A DNA stretch of 64,000 nt from DASQZJ01 sp035638775. GTDB lineage: Bacteria; Pseudomonadota; Gammaproteobacteria; UBA5335; SLRW01. Shown in pieces: positions 57,832 to 64,000 of this stretch (its first letter is position 1; every line of letters begins with the position of its first letter). The notes under the pieces were generated by a model. The model saw only the letters and a list, made by a program, of their open reading frames with translations. It searched no databases and was not told the DNA's origin. Where the stretch lies: NCBI GenBank assembly GCA_035638775.1, contig DASQZJ010000014.1:1-64000 (forward strand), in the 5' to 3' direction. The translations under genes and the position numbers were made by a program.

Positions 57832-58749
57832 ATGAATCAGAAGGTCCTGAAGGGAATCGTCGCCGGAGTTTCCGTGGCAGCCCTTTTCGGCAGCACCGCC
57901 GCCTTCGCGGCATCGCCGGACACCACTCCCCAGGGTGTCGGCGGCGGCGTGCTCAACCCGACCGCGAGCGTGACCAACCCGGTGAAGGCGCTGGGCGCCG
58001 GTCTCGACGGCAGCAGCTACGTGGGCAAGCCGCAGTTCGCGACCTGGATGCTGCGCATGCCCGACGCCGGCGAGAACGTCTACGGCATCGGCGCCAACAT
58101 GACGTTCTGGAACCGCCTCGAGCTGGGCATCTCGCGCAATGACGCAAACTTCAAGAATGCCAACATGCAGCTGGGGACCGACAGCGTGACGACGCACGAC
58201 GTCTCCGCCAAGGTGCAGCTGCTCAGGGGCAGCGCGTGGCGCTCGGCGTGGATGCCGTCCCTTTCCGTGGGGGCCATCTACCGCCAGGCCAACCTCAACA
58301 CGCCCTCGTTCAGCGGGGACGCCGGCAGCCGCAACTCCGACACCGACTACTACGCGGTGATCGGCAAGCGCTTCCGGATGATGCCCATGCCGTGGAAGAT
58401 CGACGCCGGCGTGCGCTACACCAAGGCGTACATGGACGGCTTCGGCGGCTACGGCAACAGCCGCGCCCACGCCTGGTTCGGCAACATCGCGGTGATGCCG
58501 ATGCACGCCTTCGCGCTCGGCTACGAGTACACCGAGGCGACCCGCGTGGGTACGAGCCCGAGCGGCGCCCCGCTGGTCAACCCCGCCCGCTGGGATGTCT
58601 ATGCCAAGTGGAACGCGACCCAGAATCTGTCGCTCAAGGCGGCCTACCTGTACAGCGGCAGCCAGCGGTGGACGCATTACAACGCGAGCAGCAACCGTTC
58701 GTCCGCGCGCGGCGGCGGCGGCATGCTGAGCGTGCAGTACGCCTTCTGA
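57832..58749 (+). CDS. outer-membrane beta-barrel protein, unknown family
   Basis: The 305-residue protein has a signal peptide (to about residue 25, STAAFAAS) and then alternating strands with many aromatic and Gly residues, ending QYAF with the C-terminal Phe needed for barrel assembly. GGAGG lies seven bases before ACCATATG. I do not recognise a family. A terminator follows directly, so it is a single-gene unit. A role in uptake of hydrophobic substrates for the nearby catabolic operon is possible only by context. Confidence 0.75.
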   Translation: MNQKVLKGIVAGVSVAALFGSTAAFAASPDTTPQGVGGGVLNPTASVTNPVKALGAGLDGSSYVGKPQFATWMLRMPDAGENVYGIGANMTFWNRLELGISRNDANFKNANMQLGTDSVTTHDVSAKVQLLRGSAWRSAWMPSLSVGAIYRQANLNTPSFSGDAGSRNSDTDYYAVIGKRFRMMPMPWKIDAGVRYTKAYMDGFGGYGNSRAHAWFGNIAVMPMHAFALGYEYTEATRVGTSPSGAPLVNPARWDVYAKWNATQNLSLKAAYLYSGSQRWTHYNASSNRSSARGGGGMLSVQYAF

Positions 58750-58770
58750 CCCCGGCGCAGCCGCGCCACG

Positions 58771-58804
58771 AGCCGGTGCCGGCCCTGCCGGCACCGGCTT
58801 TTTT
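58771..58804 (+). terminator. rho-independent terminator after the outer-membrane protein
   Basis: AGCCGGTGCCGG pairs with CCGGCACCGGCT around a short loop and is followed by six T residues. It is 22 bases after the stop codon. Confidence 0.92.
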
Positions 58805-58827
58805 CGTGCCCTTCCCCTAACGACCGT

Positions 58828-58856
58828 TTGGGTGCCGCCCGCATAATGGCTATGAT
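58828..58856 (+). promoter_or_regulatory. candidate sigma-70 promoter of the acyl-CoA catabolic operon
   Basis: TTGGGT (58828-58833) and TATGAT (58851-58856) are exactly 17 bases apart and lie between the terminator and the ligase gene at 58950. Confidence 0.5.
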
Positions 58857-58949
58857 TCGTGACCGGCCCCGTGCCCGTCCGGTCCGCCCGACGCCGGACA
58901 CCGGCGACCGTATGCAGGGGCCGCGCAACGGGAATCCCTGGAGGCGAAC

Positions 58950-60500
58950 ATGGCAGGCACGGTCGGCGGCATCGGTGACTGGCTCACCCGGCACGCCCAC
59001 GCCCATCCCGACCGGGAGGCACTGGTCTACGGCGACACGCGGCTCACCTCGTCGCAGCTGGACGAGCGCGTACGGCGCCTTGCCGACGCGCTGGCCGCAC
59101 GCGGCGTACGCCAGGGCGACCGCGTCGCCGCGCTGATGCTCAACAGCAACGCCTTCATCGAGACCCTGTTCGCCTGTGCCCGGCTGGGCGCCATCTTCGT
59201 ACCCATCAACTTCCGCCTGAGTCCCGCCGAGATCCGGTACGTACTGGATGATGCCGGGGCCCACCTGGTCGTCTACCACGACCTGTTCGCCGACCTGCTC
59301 GCGCCGGCCCGCGAGGGCACGGAGCTGCTGCACGCGATCCGGGTCAACGAGGGCGCCGCGGCCGTCGCGGCGAGCGACGAGGACTACGAGACCGTGCTGG
59401 CCGCGGGGGATCCGGAACGCCCGGCCGCGCCCGTGGTACAGGACGACGTGCACCTGATGATGTACACCTCCGGGACCACGGGCCGTCCCAAGGGGGCGAT
59501 GCTGACCCACGGCAACAGCACCTGGAACGCCTTCAATCTGCTGCTGCACGGGTCCGCGCTGGGCACCGGGGACACCGTGCTTACCGTGGCGCCGATGTTC
59601 CACATCGGCGGGCTCAACGTGCACACGCTGCCGGCGATCTACAAGGGCACCCGGGTGGTGCTGGCGGCCAGGTTCGATCCCGCCGCCACCCTCGAGCGGG
59701 TCCAGCGCGAGCGCGTGACCACGCTGTTCCTGGTGCCGGCAATGTGGCTGGCGATCAGCCGGGTCCCCGACTTCGACGAGTATGACCTGTCCTCGCTGCA
59801 CACCCTGCTCTCCGGCGGTGCGCCCTGCCCCATCCCGGTGATCGAGTTCTTCCAGGGCCGCGGGCTGCGCTTCCAGGAGGGCTTCGGCATGACCGAGACC
59901 GCGCCCAACGCCTCGATCCTCGACAACGCCGACGCCGTGCGCAAGCACGGCTCGGTGGGCAAGCCGCTGATGCACATGGAGATGCGCATCGTCGACGAGA
60001 GCGACCGCGACGTGGCGGAAGGGGAAACGGGCGAGCTCCTGGTGCGCGGCCCCAATGTGTTCGCCGGCTACTGGAACCGACCCGAGGCCACGCGCGAGGC
60101 CTTCCGCGGCGGCTGGTTCCATACCGGGGACCTCGCGCGCCGCGACGACGAGGGGTTCTATTACATCGTGGACCGCAAGAAGGACATGCTCATCTCGGGC
60201 GGCGAGAACGTCTACCCGACGGAGGTCGAGCAGGTGCTGTTCCGCCACCCCGCGGTGCAGGAAGTGGCGGTGGTCGGGATCCCGGACGAGAAGTGGGGCG
60301 AGGTGCCGATGGCGATCATCGTCCCGCGCGAGGCCGGCGCGAGCCTGACGCTGGAGGACGTGCAGGACTTCTGCGCCGGCAAGCTCGCCCGCTTCAAGAT
60401 TCCCAGGAAAGTGGAGATGGTGGAGCAGCTGCCGCGCAACGCGGCCGGCAAGGTCCTGAAGCGCGAGCTGCGCAGCCGCTTCGCCCCGTCGGAGAAATGA
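58950..60500 (+). CDS. AMP-dependent acyl-CoA synthetase (fatty-acid-CoA ligase)
   Basis: The 516-residue ANL-family enzyme has the P-loop YTSGTTGRPKGAMLTHGN, a GFGMTETAPN motif, GWFHTGDLARRDDEGFYYIVD and the C-terminal catalytic Lys in RNAAGKVLKREL. It activates a carboxylic acid with ATP and CoA and feeds the downstream carboxylase and dehydrogenase. GGAGGCGAAC precedes the ATG. The acid is unknown; a medium-chain or isoprenoid acid fits the operon. Confidence 0.92.
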   Translation: MAGTVGGIGDWLTRHAHAHPDREALVYGDTRLTSSQLDERVRRLADALAARGVRQGDRVAALMLNSNAFIETLFACARLGAIFVPINFRLSPAEIRYVLDDAGAHLVVYHDLFADLLAPAREGTELLHAIRVNEGAAAVAASDEDYETVLAAGDPERPAAPVVQDDVHLMMYTSGTTGRPKGAMLTHGNSTWNAFNLLLHGSALGTGDTVLTVAPMFHIGGLNVHTLPAIYKGTRVVLAARFDPAATLERVQRERVTTLFLVPAMWLAISRVPDFDEYDLSSLHTLLSGGAPCPIPVIEFFQGRGLRFQEGFGMTETAPNASILDNADAVRKHGSVGKPLMHMEMRIVDESDRDVAEGETGELLVRGPNVFAGYWNRPEATREAFRGGWFHTGDLARRDDEGFYYIVDRKKDMLISGGENVYPTEVEQVLFRHPAVQEVAVVGIPDEKWGEVPMAIIVPREAGASLTLEDVQDFCAGKLARFKIPRKVEMVEQLPRNAAGKVLKRELRSRFAPSEK

Positions 60501-60509
60501 GGCCGTTCC

Positions 60510-62129
60510 ATGCCCGTAATCGAGAGCCAGATCGACACCGACAGTGAATCCTACCGGAGCAACCGCGAGGCCATGCTGGAGCTGGTCGAGCGCTTTCGCG
60601 ACCTCGAGCAGCGCGTGCGGGACAAGTCCAACAGCAAGCGTGAGCGCTTCGAGAAGCGCGGCCAGCTGCTGCCGCGCGAGCGCGTGGCGATGCTGCTGGA
60701 CAAGGGCTCGCCGTGGCTGGAGATCGCAACGCTCGCCGGCCTGGGCATGCATGATGACGACGGCGAGAGCGACGTGCTGGGCGGCGGCCTGATCGTCGGC
60801 ATCGGCTACGTCTCCGGCATGCGCTGCCTGATCAGCGCCTCCGACAGCGCCATCAAGGGCGGCACGGTCGCTCCCATGGGCCTGAAGAAGTCGCTGCGCG
60901 CGCAGGAGATCGCGATCAAGAACAAGCTGCCGCTGATTCACCTGGTCGAGTCCGGCGGCGCCAACCTGCGCTACCAGTCGGAGATCTTCGTCGAGGGCGG
61001 CAAGGGCTTCTACAACCAGGCGCGCATGTCGGCCCTGGGCATCCCCCAGATCACGGTGGTGCACGGCTCCTCCACCGCCGGCGGCGCCTACCAGCCGGGG
61101 CTGTCCGACTACACCATCATGGTGCGCGGGCGCGCCAAGGTGTTCCTCGCCGGCCCGCCGCTGCTCAAGGCCGCCACCGGCGAGGTCGCCACGGACGAGG
61201 AGCTGGGCGGCGCGGAGATGCACTCGACGGTCTCCGGCGTCTCCGAGCACCTGGCCGAGAACGACGCCGACGGCGTGCGCATCGCCCGCGAGATCGCGGC
61301 AAAGCTGGGCTGGAACGACCGCCTGCCGTATCAGCCGCCGCCCGGGTACCGCGAGCCGCGCTACAGCCCGGACGAGCTCGCCGGGGTCGTGCCGGTGGAC
61401 TATCACAAGCCCTACGACGTGCGCGAGGTCATCGCCCGCATCGTGGACGATTCCGACTTCCTGGACTTCAAGGCGCTGTACGGGCCGCAGACGGTGTGCG
61501 GGCAGGCCGCGATCGAGGGCCATCCCTGCGGCATCATCGGCAACAACGGGCCCATCGACGCCCAGGGCGCCACCAAGGCGGCCCAGTTCATCCAGCTGAT
61601 GTGCCAGGCGGGTACGCCCATCCTCTACCTGCAGAACACCACCGGCTACATGGTCGGCACCGAGGCCGAGCAGGCCGGCATCGTCAAGCACGGCTCCAAG
61701 ATGATCCAGGCGGTCGCCAACGCCACCGTGCCCCAGATCACCCTGCACATCGGCGCGAGCTTCGGCGCCGGCAACTACGGCATGTGCGGGCGCGCCTACG
61801 ACCCGCGCTTCATCTTTTCCTGGCCCAACACGCGCATCGCCGTGATGGGCGGCGAGCAGGCCGCGAAGGTGCTGTCCATCGTCACCGAGGAGAAGCACCG
61901 GCGCGAGGGCACGGAGATCGACCGCGGCAAGCTCCAGGCGATGGAGCAGTTCATCGTCGACCAGTTCGAGCGCGAGTCCCACGCGCTGTTCGGCACCGCG
62001 CGCCTGTGGGACGACGGCCTGATCGACCCGCGCGACTCGCGCCGCGTGCTGGCCTACACCCTGTCGATCTGCCGCGAGGCCGGGATCCGGCCGCTGAATC
62101 CCGTCACCTTCGGCGTCGGCCGGATGTGA
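60510..62129 (+). CDS. acyl-CoA carboxylase beta (carboxyltransferase) subunit, AtuC/MccB-like
   Basis: The 539-residue carboxyltransferase has both crotonase-like halves, with GYVSGMRCLISASDSAIKGG, ESGGANLRYQSEIF, HGSSTAGGAYQPGLSDY and ASFGAGNYGMCGRAYDPRF. It moves CO2 from biotin to a 3-methyl-branched enoyl-CoA. The MPVIESQIDTDSE start resembles geranyl-CoA carboxylase AtuC, which differs from MccB of leucine catabolism. Choosing between the two needs a tree. It follows the ligase by nine bases. Confidence 0.88.
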   Translation: MPVIESQIDTDSESYRSNREAMLELVERFRDLEQRVRDKSNSKRERFEKRGQLLPRERVAMLLDKGSPWLEIATLAGLGMHDDDGESDVLGGGLIVGIGYVSGMRCLISASDSAIKGGTVAPMGLKKSLRAQEIAIKNKLPLIHLVESGGANLRYQSEIFVEGGKGFYNQARMSALGIPQITVVHGSSTAGGAYQPGLSDYTIMVRGRAKVFLAGPPLLKAATGEVATDEELGGAEMHSTVSGVSEHLAENDADGVRIAREIAAKLGWNDRLPYQPPPGYREPRYSPDELAGVVPVDYHKPYDVREVIARIVDDSDFLDFKALYGPQTVCGQAAIEGHPCGIIGNNGPIDAQGATKAAQFIQLMCQAGTPILYLQNTTGYMVGTEAEQAGIVKHGSKMIQAVANATVPQITLHIGASFGAGNYGMCGRAYDPRFIFSWPNTRIAVMGGEQAAKVLSIVTEEKHRREGTEIDRGKLQAMEQFIVDQFERESHALFGTARLWDDGLIDPRDSRRVLAYTLSICREAGIRPLNPVTFGVGRM

Positions 62130-62154
62130 CATAGAAAGCCGAGGAAAGCCCGAG

Positions 62155-63309
<1,155 letters not shown>

Positions 63310-63318
63310 CGCGCGCTT

Positions 63319-64000
63319 ATGACCGATTTTTCCACCATCCTGATCGCCAACCGCGGCGAGATCGCCGTGCGCGTCATCCGCAGCGCCCGCGCGCTCGGCT
63401 ATCGCACCGTCGCCGTCTACTCGGAAGCCGACCGTGAAGCGCCGCACGTGCGCGCCGCCGACCGCGCGGTCTGCATCGGCCCGCCGCAGGTGGGCATGTC
63501 CTACCTGGACATCGAGCGGGTGCTGGACGCCGCCCGACGCACCGGCGCGGACGCGGTGCATCCCGGCTACGGCTTCCTCTCGGAGAACGCCGACTTCGCC
63601 GCCGCCTGCAACGACGCCGGCGTCGCCTTCATCGGCCCGCCGCCGGAGGCCATCCGGCTGATGGGCAACAAGGCCGCCGCCAAGCGGCGCATGCTCGATG
63701 CCGGTGTGCCCTGTGTGCCGGGCTACGAGGGCGAGGCCCAGGATGACGCCCGCCTGCGCGAGGAAGCCGACGCCATCGGCTACCCGGTCATGATCAAGGC
63801 GGCGGCCGGCGGCGGCGGCCGCGGCATGCGCCGGGTGGATGAGGCGGGAAGCTTCGACGGCGCGCTGCGCTCGGCGCGCTCCGAGGCCCTGAACGCGTTC
63901 GGCTCCGACGAGCTGATCCTGGAGAAGGCGGTGGTCTCGCCGCGGCACGTCGAGATCCAGGTATTCGCGGACACCCGCGGCAACGTCATCCACCTGGGCG
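63319..64000 (+). CDS. acyl-CoA carboxylase alpha subunit, biotin-carboxylase part (cut by window edge)
   Basis: The first 227 codons are present. STILIANRGEIAVRVIRSAR, HPGYGFLSENADFAAAC and MIKAAAGGGGRGMRRVDEA mark the ATP-grasp biotin carboxylase domain. The rest, including the expected biotin domain, lies beyond the window. It is the AtuF/MccA-like partner of the upstream carboxyltransferase and is distinct from AccC at 32065. It starts nine bases after the dehydrogenase stop. Confidence 0.93.
   Translation, partial: MTDFSTILIANRGEIAVRVIRSARALGYRTVAVYSEADREAPHVRAADRAVCIGPPQVGMSYLDIERVLDAARRTGADAVHPGYGFLSENADFAAACNDAGVAFIGPPPEAIRLMGNKAAAKRRMLDAGVPCVPGYEGEAQDDARLREEADAIGYPVMIKAAAGGGGRGMRRVDEAGSFDGALRSARSEALNAFGSDELILEKAVVSPRHVEIQVFADTRGNVIHLG

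Overview
The window comes from a high-GC (roughly two-thirds G+C by eye) gammaproteobacterium. The assignment rests on Fis, the divergent rhlB / trxA-rho arrangement, GlnE, a Kdo kinase of the Haemophilus type, the LPS genes waaA and lpxL, aroQ-accB-accC-prmA, and purH-purD. The catabolic genes suggest a heterotroph, or a mixotroph, able to use hydrophobic or methyl-branched acids. No rRNA, tRNA, CRISPR array or complete insertion sequence was seen. Species cannot be named from the sequence alone.

Layout. Positions 1-7444 hold lipid-type catabolic genes: a cut NnrU protein, an alpha-methylacyl-CoA racemase, an FAD oxidoreductase, two alpha/beta hydrolases, a CrtC/AttH-like protein, an APH-type phosphotransferase and a small partner protein. 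Positions 7846-12505 hold a complete class I cytochrome P450 system (P450, 2Fe-2S ferredoxin, ferredoxin reductase) with a DUF3237 protein and an enoyl-CoA hydratase. Positions 12578-26930 are mostly core genes: thiC with a TPP riboswitch, a pcm-like gene, rhodanese, tolC, waaA, lpxL, kdkA, a TagF-like transferase, ilvE, glnE and a quinone oxidoreductase. Positions 27251-38987 hold groES-groEL under a perfect CIRCE operator, cutA, a split DsbD-like redox pair, aroQ-accB-accC-prmA, a DUF3426 protein, fis and purH-purD.

Positions 39237-42592 form a compact ECF sigma / anti-sigma module with a Gln-rich exported coiled-coil protein and a TPR plus beta-barrel protein. Positions 42636-55559 mix core genes (rho, trxA, rhlB, yrfG, cysQ, mtnD) with small accessory genes (Hpt, TetR, GATase, DUF302, PAP2, FAH, methyltransferase, sirtuin). 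Positions 55730-57464 are a small accessory island: a decayed DHA2 drug-transporter gene, then a divergent Ner-like / S24 repressor pair around an AT-rich operator region. Positions 57832-64000 hold an outer-membrane protein and a catabolic operon (acyl-CoA ligase, carboxyltransferase, acyl-CoA dehydrogenase, start of the biotin-carboxylase subunit) resembling the acyclic-terpene (Atu) pathway.

The most unusual non-coding signals are two AT-rich inverted-repeat elements at 7507-7841 and 39049-39227. Both lie between the 3' ends of convergent genes and share the core TTAAGTT/AACTTAA. The best candidate for an undescribed regulatory system is the stand-alone Ner/S24 switch, whose peptidase-like repressor lacks the catalytic lysine and whose intergenic region carries a clear dyad. 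The ECF module with the Gln-rich secreted protein comes next.
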